From positions 83,863 to 147,862 of the forward strand of contig NZ_VTFV01000006.1 in the NCBI RefSeq assembly GCF_009192745.1: DNA of 64,000 bases, read 5' to 3'. The position numbers and the translations under genes are program-made. Each line of letters begins with the position of its first letter. The stretch's first letter is position 1. Below the pieces are notes generated by a model that worked only from the letters and a program-made list of their open reading frames with translations, did not search any database and was not told the origin of the DNA. Origin of the DNA: Arthrobacter citreus (lineage in GTDB: Bacteria > Actinomycetota > Actinomycetes > Actinomycetales > Micrococcaceae). Positions 44,380 to 52,793 of this stretch are shown here, one piece after another.

Positions 44380-47300
44380 GCATCGAAACCACCCTTCCCA
44401 TGGGGGACCTGATCAACCCCGGCCAGAACCGTCTTTCCCGGATCCAGATCGTGAACTGGGGAACGTTCGACGGCGCGCACACCATCCACGTGGACCGCGC
44501 CGGCACGCTACTTACCGGTGACTCCGGCGTCGGTAAGTCCACCATCTTCGACGCGATCCTGCAGGTCATGGACGCCCGGCCCAAGATGAACGAGGCAGCG
44601 CAGAACAACGGCGGCACCGCGGCCGAGGAAAAGCGCACCGCGTTCTCCTACATGCGCGGCCGGCTCGGCACCCAGGGCATGGAAGCCGGCGACGGCACCG
44701 CCTACCAGCGCCCCGGCGCCACCTGGTCCGCCGTCTGCCTCACCTTCGACAACGGACTGGGCCAGATCACCAGCCTCTCCGTGCTGATGGATCTGCCCGC
44801 GACCGGCACCGAACACCACGTCGGCCGGTTCTACGCCGTGCACAACCGTCCACTGGACATCACCTCCCTCGAAACCGGCATGCGCGGCCGGTTCACCAAG
44901 GGTGCCCTTGAATCCCTGCTGCCGGGCGCGCAGATCTTCGATTCGCACAAACTCTTCGCCGAGCGGTACCGCACCGCCCTGGGTGTGGAGGACGAGAAGG
45001 CGTTCGGCCTGCTGCGCATTCTGCAGACCGGCAAGGGCCTGGGCGGCACGGTCAACGACTTCTTCCGCAACCACGTCCTGGACACCCCCAAAACCCTCAC
45101 CGCCGCCGACGAGGCCGTGGAGGACTTCAGCCACCTGCGCAGCATCCGCCGTCAGCTCGAACGTGCCCGCCAGCAGCGCGACCACCTGGCCAACGTCCCG
45201 GACCAGCACCGCCTGTTCCTCACCACCAAGGCCGAACTGGACCGCGTCCGAGCCCTCACCGCCGACGGCCTGCCCGCCTACCGCCGTCGTCTGGCGCTGG
45301 CCAGCCACGAACGCGACGTCGACCGCCTCACCTCCGCCGCCGCCACCGGCCGCGAGGCGCTGAAGGCCGCCGAGAAGCAGCGCACCAAGCTCAAGAAGCA
45401 GGTCGCCGAGCTCACCGCCCGCTACACGCAGGAGGGCGGCGGCGCGATCGCCACCCTGGAACGCGAAGTCGCCGCAGCACAGGCGCAGCTGGTTTCCCGT
45501 GAAACCGTAGAGAACGCGTTCCGCGCCGACCTGCGCGCCGCCGGCATCGACACGGACCTCTCCCCCGCCGGGCTGGTCACCGCCCGCAGCCGCGCCAATG
45601 AGCTGATCAAGACCCTGAACGCCGACGTCGACGCCGCCCGGGAGCGCAGCTCCGACGCGCACGGCGAGGCGTGGGCGCTGAAGGGTTCCATCGCGAAGCT
45701 TGAAACCGAGATCGCGTCCTTCCGCCGCCGGCGCAGCAACATCCGCCCGGAAAGCCTGGAGCAGCGCGCCCGGATCTGCGAAGCCACCGGCATCGACGAG
45801 GCCGAGATGCCCTTCGCCGGCGAACTGATCGATGTCCCGGCTGAACACGCGCAGTGGCGTGCCGCCGCCGAACGGGTGCTCCGCCCGCTCTCCACCGCCC
45901 TGCTGGTTCCCGGCGAGCACATGGCCGCCGTCACCCGTTACCTCAGCGAAACCAACCTCCGCGGTTTCCTGCGCTGCATCGACGTCAGCATTCCCGTGGA
46001 CGGTCCGTCTGAACCCGGCCCGCGTGACCTGATCACCAAGCTCAGCACCTACGACTCCGCCATGGGCGACTGGGTGGCCCGGAAGATCACCGCGCACTAC
46101 GACTTCGAGTGCGTCGAGAACCCGGACGAGCTCGCCAAGGTGTCCCGCGGCGTCAGCCTGGGCGGTGCCGTAAAGCGCAACTCCTCCACCACGGAGAAGG
46201 ACGACCGGCACACCAAGGCCTCGGACAACGTGCTTGGGTTCGACAACAAGGACAAGATCGCCGCCCTGGCCGGTGAGCTGCTGGCCCTGCGTGCCAGTTT
46301 CGAAGAGGCCGACGTCGTCTCCCGCAAGCACGCCTCGGAGCAGGACGACCTGATCCGCCGGCTCGCCGCCGTCCGCAAGGTCGCCGCGGACACCCGCGAA
46401 TTCGAGGAGATCAGCGCCGAGGAACACCGCGCCGCGGTGACTGCCGCCGTCGAGCGCCTTGAATCCGCACGCGATGCCAACGCGGACCTGGAGCAGATCC
46501 GCTTCGAGCTGGACACCGCGGAGCTGGACCTCACCGCTGCGACCGAGAAGATCGGTGTGCTCAAGGGCGATCTGGCCCGGCTCGAGGCCGAGCTCACCGC
46601 CGCCGCCGAACGCCGGGACACGCTGGCCGGCCGCGGACCGGATGCCCTGGCCGAGGACCTGCGCACCCAGCTCGATGAGCTGTTCGCCCCCTTCGGCGAG
46701 ATCACCGACGTCGTGCACCTGAACGACGCCGCCGGGCACGTGGAGCGTAACCTGCTCACCGAGGCCGCGCGGTTGGATAAGACGCTGCTGGAGACCCGCA
46801 CCCGGCTGGAGCGCACCTTCGAGACGTACAGCGAGAAGTGGGGTTCGGACTTCGGCACGGGCGTGGACTCGGCCGAGGAGTACGTGCACCGGTACGAGGA
46901 CATTGTCACCGAGGGCCTGCCGCAGCACGAGTCGGAGTTCCGCGAGTACTTCAACAACCGCACCTACGAGCGGTTCAGCGACCTGCTGCAGCTGCTCGAC
47001 GAGGAACGCCGCAGCATCTCCGCGCGCCTGCTGCCGCTGAACTCCGTGCTGCGCCGCGTGCCGTACCACGTGGACAGCCACCTGGAGATCGAGGTCAAGA
47101 CCACCGTTCCGGACGACGCGCACAAGTTCCGCATGGAGCTGAAGAACGCACTGCCGATGATGGGCGTGCGGCAGGACAAGGCGGACATGGACGCCCGGTA
47201 CGCCGCGCTTGAGGGCCTGGTGGAGAAGCTGAAGGACCCGCAGGAGCGCCGCTGGCGGGCCGAGGTCCTGGACGTCCGCGCGCACGTGACCATCACCTGC

Positions 47301-47699
47301 ACCAACAAGCTTGCGAACGGGCAGTCGTTCACCAACCTGCAGGCGTCGCTGATGTCCGGCGGTGAGGGGCAGCGGTTCACGGCGTTCATTATGGCCTCCG
47401 CGCTGGCGTACCAGCTGGGCATTGTGTCCCAGGGCTTCAGCACCTACGGCACGGTGATGATGGATGAGGCGTTCGTGAAGTCCTCGCTGTCCTTCGCGGA
47501 GGCGTCCATCAACGCACTGCACGAGTTCGGCTTCCAGCTGCTGCTCGCCGCTCCGGAGGACAAGGTGGATCTGTCCCGGTTCCTGGGCTCGGTCACCGAG
47601 ATCCTGCGCGACGACGCCGCCAACCGGTCCGGCACGCTGGAGCGGGTTCCGGTGGGGTCTTCTGGGGGTTCGCGGGCTGTGGATATTCTGCTGCGGTAG
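44376..47699 (+). CDS. jetC: JetC, SMC-like ATPase of Wadjet/MksBEF system
   Basis: A 1107-residue MukB/SbcC-type ATPase. Walker A GDSGVGKSTIFDAILQVM is at about residues 48-65; long coiled coils at roughly 250-480 and 650-830 flank a hinge region; the C-terminal head has MSGGEGQRFTAFIMASALAY (signature) and GTVMMDEAFVKSSLS (Walker B with catalytic Glu). The long coiled coil and head are intact. It would form a ring motor with JetA and JetB. The expected jetD gene (TOPRIM nuclease) does not follow: a convergent DUF2332 gene starts 22 bases later. Confidence 0.94.
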   Translation: MSIETTLPMGDLINPGQNRLSRIQIVNWGTFDGAHTIHVDRAGTLLTGDSGVGKSTIFDAILQVMDARPKMNEAAQNNGGTAAEEKRTAFSYMRGRLGTQGMEAGDGTAYQRPGATWSAVCLTFDNGLGQITSLSVLMDLPATGTEHHVGRFYAVHNRPLDITSLETGMRGRFTKGALESLLPGAQIFDSHKLFAERYRTALGVEDEKAFGLLRILQTGKGLGGTVNDFFRNHVLDTPKTLTAADEAVEDFSHLRSIRRQLERARQQRDHLANVPDQHRLFLTTKAELDRVRALTADGLPAYRRRLALASHERDVDRLTSAAATGREALKAAEKQRTKLKKQVAELTARYTQEGGGAIATLEREVAAAQAQLVSRETVENAFRADLRAAGIDTDLSPAGLVTARSRANELIKTLNADVDAARERSSDAHGEAWALKGSIAKLETEIASFRRRRSNIRPESLEQRARICEATGIDEAEMPFAGELIDVPAEHAQWRAAAERVLRPLSTALLVPGEHMAAVTRYLSETNLRGFLRCIDVSIPVDGPSEPGPRDLITKLSTYDSAMGDWVARKITAHYDFECVENPDELAKVSRGVSLGGAVKRNSSTTEKDDRHTKASDNVLGFDNKDKIAALAGELLALRASFEEADVVSRKHASEQDDLIRRLAAVRKVAADTREFEEISAEEHRAAVTAAVERLESARDANADLEQIRFELDTAELDLTAATEKIGVLKGDLARLEAELTAAAERRDTLAGRGPDALAEDLRTQLDELFAPFGEITDVVHLNDAAGHVERNLLTEAARLDKTLLETRTRLERTFETYSEKWGSDFGTGVDSAEEYVHRYEDIVTEGLPQHESEFREYFNNRTYERFSDLLQLLDEERRSISARLLPLNSVLRRVPYHVDSHLEIEVKTTVPDDAHKFRMELKNALPMMGVRQDKADMDARYAALEGLVEKLKDPQERRWRAEVLDVRAHVTITCTNKLANGQSFTNLQASLMSGGEGQRFTAFIMASALAYQLGIVSQGFSTYGTVMMDEAFVKSSLSFAEASINALHEFGFQLLLAAPEDKVDLSRFLGSVTEILRDDAANRSGTLERVPVGSSGGSRAVDILLR

Positions 47700-47721
47700 C
47701 GGGCCTTGGCTTTGCGCGCGG

Positions 47722-48684
47722 TCAGAGCGCTTCGTAGCTCTGGCCGTGCGGCCCGGTGAAGGCTTGGGGAACACCGGCCAAGGACAGGACCAGCCGTCCT
47801 TCCGCGCCGCGGGGAAGCTGGTCCTTGACCGCGGGCAGGACGCCTTCGCCTTCGTTGCTGATCCAGGTGACGTCGAGTCCCTGCACCAGGTCCACGAACC
47901 GCTTCCGGTGGTCGGGTTCGAGGTACGGCAGCACAGCGCTGTGGAAGACGACGACGGTCGCGTCCTTGGGCGCCTTGTCCACCAGCTGCGGGATTTCCTC
48001 CACGATGTCGCCCCGGACCAGGTGCGGCGGGTCTTCGGCAGCGACCTTCGCCACTGCCCGAAGCCGGTCGCGGCGTTCCTCATGTTCCGGCCAGACCAGG
48101 GTTTCCAGCCACGCCATGTCCTCGAAGTCTTGGACATCCAAAGGGTTCAGGTCGATCCCCGCCCGCCATACGACGTCGGGCAGGCGTTCCGGAACCGCAG
48201 TCCCGGTAAGCGTGCAGGGCAACTCGACCGTGCTGGAGCCAGCTGCGGGATGCACGAGCTGTTCGCCGTCGTCGGCCTGGTAACGGTAGCTGTACCGGTC
48301 GGGATAGAGGCAGAATCCGGCGGAGGCCCCGGCTTCGATCAGTGCTACCGGTCCTTCGATCCGGCTGAGCAGCGGCAGCAGGACTGCGCACCGGCCCGCT
48401 TCATTGGTCTGGGTCATCCGTGACTGGATGATGGGTTCGACGGCGGACCACCGGGCCAGCAGCCACTCCCGGAACTCCGGATACCGGGCCAGCGGAGCAC
48501 CTGCCAGGCGTGCTGCGGCGAAGACCAGGTTCGGCTGTCGCTTGGGCCTCGGAAGCGATTCGATCAGCGCCAGCACGGCGTCGTCGTCTGCAATGGACGC
48601 CGCCCACTCCTCGTAGAGCGGCGAGACGCCCCGCGCTTCGACTGCCGCGAACCGTTCGTAGCCTGCTGCTGTAGCTGTTGTCAT
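47722..48684 (-). CDS. DUF2332-family protein
   Basis: The 320-residue protein carries the DUF2332 pattern: RQPNLVFAAARLAGAPLARY and ALIEAGASAGFCLYPDRYSY, a GxxxG-like SAM-binding-type strand, GIDLNPLDVQ, and VVVFHSAVLPYLEPDHRKRF. The fold is likely Rossmann-like with methyltransferase resemblance, but no activity is known. It is convergent to jetC and has core GC content, so it does not belong to the Jet system. The ATG at 48684 is the only start with fitting context. Confidence 0.88.
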   Translation of the reverse strand: MTTATAAGYERFAAVEARGVSPLYEEWAASIADDDAVLALIESLPRPKRQPNLVFAAARLAGAPLARYPEFREWLLARWSAVEPIIQSRMTQTNEAGRCAVLLPLLSRIEGPVALIEAGASAGFCLYPDRYSYRYQADDGEQLVHPAAGSSTVELPCTLTGTAVPERLPDVVWRAGIDLNPLDVQDFEDMAWLETLVWPEHEERRDRLRAVAKVAAEDPPHLVRGDIVEEIPQLVDKAPKDATVVVFHSAVLPYLEPDHRKRFVDLVQGLDVTWISNEGEGVLPAVKDQLPRGAEGRLVLSLAGVPQAFTGPHGQSYEAL

Positions 48685-49071
48685 GGCCCCACCCTAGGGG
48701 AATCGTTTCGGTGGGCCGGGCACTCGCGGCCCGTACCGCCGTCGTTATCCTGTGGGGCAATAACGATCGCTATGAACGGCTCGGAAGGACGGTACTGCGA
48801 CACAAGATTGTCCCTGCCCGCCAAAGCAGCGTTATTGCGACACAGGGACGGCGCGCCCGGCCTGCAGGCGACGATCTTCGGCCCGACTACTACTGACAAA
48901 CGACGGTTCCGCGGCTTATCGTTCTGGGCACCCGGGGCAGGAGCTTGGGAACAGTCTTGGACTCGGGGGAATTCAGATGCAAACGTCCCGCTGCTCATCG
49001 CACTGATCAACTAGTCATTCGTCTGCCCGCCCGTCCTGACTCCTCCCAGCCGACAGGCTCATACTGGGACG
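48685..49071. repeat. intergenic short repeats, TGCGACACA type
   Basis: No gene is credible in this 387-bp gap. It carries TGCGACACA at 48796-48804 and 48836-48844, 40 bp apart, with GTCCCTG/CAGGGAC arms (48810-48816 and 48843-48849). A TCGTTAT/ATAACGA inverted pair spans 48742-48766. GCGTTATTGCGACACAGG resembles in layout the GCGTTATCTCCCCGAGG units at 50.3 kb, so both may belong to one family of intergenic elements. Confidence 0.45.
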
Positions 49072-49998
49072 ATGGGCAAGCTTCTTGAATCCTGGCGCCG
49101 CCAGCTGGTCGGCACGTTCAGCAACAACTCAGAGACCATTCCAGAGTGGGAACTGGAGCTCGCCAATGGCACCGACCGCGGCTACTACGGACCGGGATCC
49201 GCAGTGTGGGCGGTCCACGGATCCATGACCACGATCATCGCCGGCATCCGCGCCCTGCTGCTCCAGGCACTGCACCCGGGCGCGATGGCCGGAGTCCGCG
49301 ACTACTCCAACTACAAGGAAGACCCGCTAGGCCGGCTCGCCGGAACCATCCGCTGGATCTTCACCGTCACCTACGGGGATACGACGGCGGCACGCAGCGC
49401 CTCGAACTGGGTGCTGCGCCTGCACGAACGGGTTCAAGGCACCTACGAGGACGCTTCCGGGACGGAACGGCCGTACTCAGCGAACGACCCCGAGCTCGCC
49501 CGCTGGGTACATCTCGCGTTCACCGATGCCTTCCTCACCTCCCACATCGAGTTCGGCGGACCCATCCCGGGCGGACCGGACCAGTACGTCGCCGAGTGGG
49601 CGACCGCAGGTGAACTGATGCAGATCAACAACCCGCCAAGGGACCTGGCCGGGCTGCGCAAACAGATGGCCGCGTTCGACCCCGAACTGCGATCCAGCCC
49701 GACCGTCGAGGAAGTGGTGAAGTTCCTGCGCCGCCCTCCCCTGCCCCGCAACCAGATGATCGGCTACCGCGTCCTCTTCGCCGGCGCCGTCGCCTCCCTG
49801 GAACCCCGGCACCGCGAAATGCTCGGCCTCCGCGAACCGCATCTCGGTCCGTTCAAGCTGCCGGTGCACGGCCCGGTGAAACTCGTGCTGCGGGTTATCC
49901 GGTTCGGGCTTGGGGATATGGGCCCGTCGGAACGTTCCGCACGCGAGCGCATTGCCCGCCTGGCCCGGGAAAGCGACGAGGACCGGCGTCCTGCCTGA
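49072..49998 (+). CDS. oxygenase MpaB family protein (DUF2236)
   Basis: The 308-residue protein has the DUF2236/latex-clearing-protein-related signature: GIRALLLQALHPGAMAGVRD with the conserved histidine, WIFTVTYGDTTAARSASNWV and LHERVQGTYEDASG with a second histidine, and VHLAFTDAFLTSHIEFGG. Relatives contain heme b and act as oxygenases. No signal peptide is present, so it is cytoplasmic. The ATG at 49072 lies within a short gap after the repeat region. Substrate is unknown. Confidence 0.9.
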   Translation: MGKLLESWRRQLVGTFSNNSETIPEWELELANGTDRGYYGPGSAVWAVHGSMTTIIAGIRALLLQALHPGAMAGVRDYSNYKEDPLGRLAGTIRWIFTVTYGDTTAARSASNWVLRLHERVQGTYEDASGTERPYSANDPELARWVHLAFTDAFLTSHIEFGGPIPGGPDQYVAEWATAGELMQINNPPRDLAGLRKQMAAFDPELRSSPTVEEVVKFLRRPPLPRNQMIGYRVLFAGAVASLEPRHREMLGLREPHLGPFKLPVHGPVKLVLRVIRFGLGDMGPSERSARERIARLARESDEDRRPA

Positions 49999-50086
49999 TC
50001 CCCGCACCATCGGTGCCGTCGACCCGTGCGCGGCCAGGTGCTGCGAGCGCCGCCCGCTTACGACGTCGGACCCCCGCTTGGGTGGC

Positions 50087-50366
50087 CAACTCTCGGGGAG
50101 ATAACGTCGCTTAGCCCCCGCGCTGGCACAACCGTCGGGGAGATAGCGTCGCTTAGCCCCGTCCACCCCCCCCTGGGACAACCTTCGGGGAGATACCGTC
50201 GTTTAGCCCCCGCACTGGCACAACCTTCGGGGAGATACCGTCGTTAAGCCCCCTCCTAGACCAACCCTCGGGGAGATCACGTCCCTATAAGGCTGTCAGA
50301 GCAGCGTTATCTCCCCGAGGGTTAAGGGGAAACACCCCTAAAGAGCGTTATCTCCCCGAAGGTTGA
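50087..50366. repeat. array of GGGGAGATAACG repeats, five direct and two inverted
   Basis: The core CAACCNTCGGGGAGATA followed by NCGTCGNTTAGCCCC occurs at 50087, 50129, 50179, 50221 and 50262, with periods of 42, 50, 42 and 41 bp. The inverse form CGTTATCTCCCCGAGGGTT is at 50305-50323 and CGTTATCTCCCCGAAGGTTG at 50346-50365. Spacers are short and variable. Inverted copies could fold with direct ones. Confidence 0.8.
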
Positions 50367-50464
50367 CGCGCAGGGCCAGACCCCGGGCGCCCGACGGCGC
50401 TTCCCGCCTGCGTCCTCGGCCCGCCGCGGAGCTTCCCGACGGCGTGCGCCCCGGTGCCCACGCC

Positions 50465-50620
50465 CAGCGCCCACGCCCCGACGCCACCCGCTCAGCGCCC
50501 ATCCGCCCAGCGCCCACGCCCCGGCGCCACCCGCCCCAGCGCCCATCCGCCCAGCGCCCACGCCCCGGCGCCACCCGCCCCAGCGCCCACCAGCGCCAGC
50601 CGACCCGCGTCCCCAACACC
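50465..50620. repeat. 44-bp tandem repeat, extremely C-rich
   Basis: The unit beginning CAGCGCCCATCCGCC recurs at 50493, 50537 and (partial) 50581, with a partial earlier copy at 50465 that differs at a few positions. Period is 44 bp. No protein interpretation is convincing, since all frames are low-complexity. Confidence 0.7.
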
Positions 50621-50774
50621 TCCAGTAACCCCGGCCACAATGCCGCTGGACCAAGATCACGCAGCAACCGGCTTCCAGTCCCCTGCACGCCGGTGGAAAC
50701 ATTAAAAGGACAGCAACTGCAATCAGTACCTTGCGCGCCAGAGCTGCGCGCCTCCTCAACCCAGGAAAGGAACT

Positions 50775-51464
50775 ATGCGCAGGGTTGTACCCTCATTAGT
50801 CATTGCCGGGCTGCTGGTTAGCGGCGGAATCGTCTCCTGCGGCACGTCCGCAGAATCCCCCGCGGAGTCCCCCTCCGCATCAACCTCCCCCAGCGCCCCA
50901 GCGGAATTCTCGATCCCGGCAGACCAGCAGGACAAGCTCGTCCCCGCTGACGCCCGAACCATCACCGACCCGGCAGATCCACAGGCCACGCTGGTCCTCT
51001 TCACCGATTACCAGTGCCCCTACTGCGCCATGATGGACACGCTCATCCAGCAGGCCAAGGCGGATTACGGCGACCAGGTGCAGATCGTGGTGCGGAACTA
51101 CCCGCTGCCCAAGCACCAGAACGCGGAGCCGTCCGCCCGCGCAGTGGAAGCCGCGGCCGAACAGGGTGCCATGGAGCAGATGGCTGCCAAGGTCTTCGAG
51201 CACCAGCAGGACTGGAAGACCGAGTCCAACGTCGACGACATCTTCGCCGGCTACGCCGAAGAACTCGGCCTGGACATGGAGCAGTTCGAAGCCGACTACA
51301 ACTCCGACGCCATCAAGGACCGTGTAGCCCGGGACCTGCAGGATGCTCAGGACCTCTCGATCCAGCACACCCCGACGCTGCTCCTGAACGGCAAGGAAAT
51401 CCAGTTCGAGTCCGGAGCCTACAGCGAGATCCAGGAACAGCTCGACGCCGCCCTCGGCCGCTAA
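50775..51464 (+). CDS. DsbA-like thioredoxin-fold lipoprotein
   Basis: The 229-residue protein has a signal peptide, MRRVVPSLVIAGLLVSGGIV, with a likely lipobox ending VSC at Cys22, then a Ser/Pro-rich linker. TLVLFTDYQCPYCAMMDTLI at about 75-95 carries the CPYC redox motif of the Thioredoxin_4/DsbA-like family, and IQHTPTLLLNGKEI contains the cis-proline. It should oxidise or isomerise disulphides of exported proteins on the outside of the membrane. The ribosome site AGGAAAGGAA is strong. Confidence 0.9.
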   Translation: MRRVVPSLVIAGLLVSGGIVSCGTSAESPAESPSASTSPSAPAEFSIPADQQDKLVPADARTITDPADPQATLVLFTDYQCPYCAMMDTLIQQAKADYGDQVQIVVRNYPLPKHQNAEPSARAVEAAAEQGAMEQMAAKVFEHQQDWKTESNVDDIFAGYAEELGLDMEQFEADYNSDAIKDRVARDLQDAQDLSIQHTPTLLLNGKEIQFESGAYSEIQEQLDAALGR

Positions 51465-51475
51465 CAGCCTTCACC

Positions 51476-51530
51476 GAGATTACAGAAACTGCACGTTAGA
51501 GGGCCTCTATCGTGCAGTTTCTGTCATCTC
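51476..51530. terminator. 55-bp near-perfect palindrome between convergent genes
   Basis: ACAGAAACTGCACG (51482-51495) mirrors CGTGCAGTTTCTGT (511-524); inside, TAGAGG/CCTCTA continues around G51503, and outside GAGAT/ATCTC extends it. Only a few positions fail to match. It lies between the convergent DsbA-like and FabF genes, suiting a bidirectional terminator. Confidence 0.7.
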
Positions 51531-51546
51531 GCGGAGGGGGTAAGAC

Positions 51547-52785
51547 CTAAACCCGACCGAACGCCACCACACAGTTCTGCCCGCCGAACCCAAATGCATT
51601 GGTCACGGCATACTGCACGTCCTGCTCCCGAGCGGTGTTGGGCACATAGTCCAGGTCGCACTCCGGGTCCGGGGTCGAATAGTTGATCGTCGGCGGAATG
51701 ACTCCCTCAACAATCGACATGGCACACAGCAGCGACGCCAGCGTACCCGCGGCTCCAATCAGGTGACCGGTCATGGACTTCGGCGCAGTCACCGCCAGGG
51801 ACCCGGCATGGTCCCCGAACACCGAGTGCAGCGCCAACGTCTCCGTCCGGTCATTGGCCTTCGTCGATGTGCCGTGCGCACAGACCAGATCCACATCTGC
51901 CGGGTCCAACCGGGCCTGCGCCAGCGTTCGGGAAATCGCCTCCGCGGCGTACTTTCCGCTCGGTTCCGGCGCCACAATGTGGAACGCGTCGGACGTCATC
52001 GCCCCGCCCAGCACCTCGGCATACACCCGGGCGCCGCGGGCACGAGCATGGCTCAGCGTCTCCATCACGCACACCACCGCACCCTCGCCGAACACAAACC
52101 CGTCCCGCTCGGCGTCGAACGGGCGCGATGCCTCCTGCGGCACGTCATTGCTCCGCGAGAGGCCGCGCATGGTGGTCAGCCCTGCGAACATCACCGGCGT
52201 GATGGCGGCGTCGGTTCCACCGGCAATTACGACGTCGGCGTCCCCCGCCAGCAGCGTGCGCCGCGCCTCCAGCAGGGCGTGCGTTCCGCTGGCACAGGCG
52301 AGCGCGCTGGCATTCACCGGACCGTGCACGGCGAGGTCGATCGCGACTTCGCAGGCCGGCATGTTGGTGAGCGACGACGCCACGAAACTCGGGCTGACCG
52401 GCCGGATCCCCTCGGCGTCGAACAGCCGCGTGGCATCCTGAATTTCCGGATAGCCGGACACCGCACTGTTGATAACGACGGCGGCGTCGAGCTCCTCCAG
52501 CGTGGTGCCGAAACCGGCGTCGGCCGCTGCTTCCCGGGCCGCCGCAACGGCGAGTTGCGACGCACGCGATGACCGGTTGATCCGCTTTACCGGCAGCCAG
52601 GCCGCGGGGTCGAAGCCCTTCACCTCGGCGGCGATCCGGGTGGGGAACTCCGAAGCGTCGAAGGCGGTAATCCGGTCCACGCCGGACTTGCCTTCCTTGA
52701 GCGCCTCCCAGGTCAGCGGCCAGGATCCGCCGAGCGGAGTCTGCGCCCCCATCCCCGTGATGACCACCCGCCGCTGCGCATCCAT
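51547..52785 (-). CDS. fabF: beta-ketoacyl-ACP synthase II-type condensing enzyme
   Basis: About 412 residues of a FabF-like synthase: RRVVITGMGAQTPLGG at the start, ALACASGTHALLEARRTLLA with the catalytic Cys, CAHGTSTKANDRTETLALHS and MTGHLIGAAGTLASLL with the two histidines. It condenses malonyl-ACP with acyl-ACP. The ATG at 52785 follows GAGGGAC; the longer GTG start at 52797 is less supported. It ends an operon with an acyl-CoA ligase and a FabL-like reductase. Only one condensing enzyme and no ketoreductase or dehydratase are here, so a specialised acyl product is possible (inference). Confidence 0.9.
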   Translation of the reverse strand: MDAQRRVVITGMGAQTPLGGSWPLTWEALKEGKSGVDRITAFDASEFPTRIAAEVKGFDPAAWLPVKRINRSSRASQLAVAAAREAAADAGFGTTLEELDAAVVINSAVSGYPEIQDATRLFDAEGIRPVSPSFVASSLTNMPACEVAIDLAVHGPVNASALACASGTHALLEARRTLLAGDADVVIAGGTDAAITPVMFAGLTTMRGLSRSNDVPQEASRPFDAERDGFVFGEGAVVCVMETLSHARARGARVYAEVLGGAMTSDAFHIVAPEPSGKYAAEAISRTLAQARLDPADVDLVCAHGTSTKANDRTETLALHSVFGDHAGSLAVTAPKSMTGHLIGAAGTLASLLCAMSIVEGVIPPTINYSTPDPECDLDYVPNTAREQDVQYAVTNAFGFGGQNCVVAFGRV

Positions 52786-52793
52786 ACTGTCCC

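Larger units (their letters stand above)
49999..50774. other. gene-free repeat region
   Basis: This 776-bp region has no supported gene; the frames seen are products of GC-rich repeats. It consists of a direct/inverted GGGGAGATA array (50087-50366), a Pro/Ala-coding-like 44-bp tandem repeat (50465-50620) and the promoter region of the thioredoxin-fold gene with a GGAAAGGAA ribosome site at its end. Confidence 0.6.

Noticed and set aside
44508..48137. Open frame of about 1200 codons antisense to jetC
   Set aside because: It is a product of high third-position GC in jetC; the translation is low-complexity and lacks any domain, while jetC has Walker and signature motifs.
48678..48896. 72-codon plus-strand frame after the DUF2332 gene
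   Set aside because: It spans the repeat elements, overlaps the DUF2332 start and has no ribosome site or protein-like features.
50087..50366. CRISPR array
   Set aside because: Repeat cores of about 20-30 bp recur with very short, unequal spacers, two copies are inverted, and no cas gene is near.
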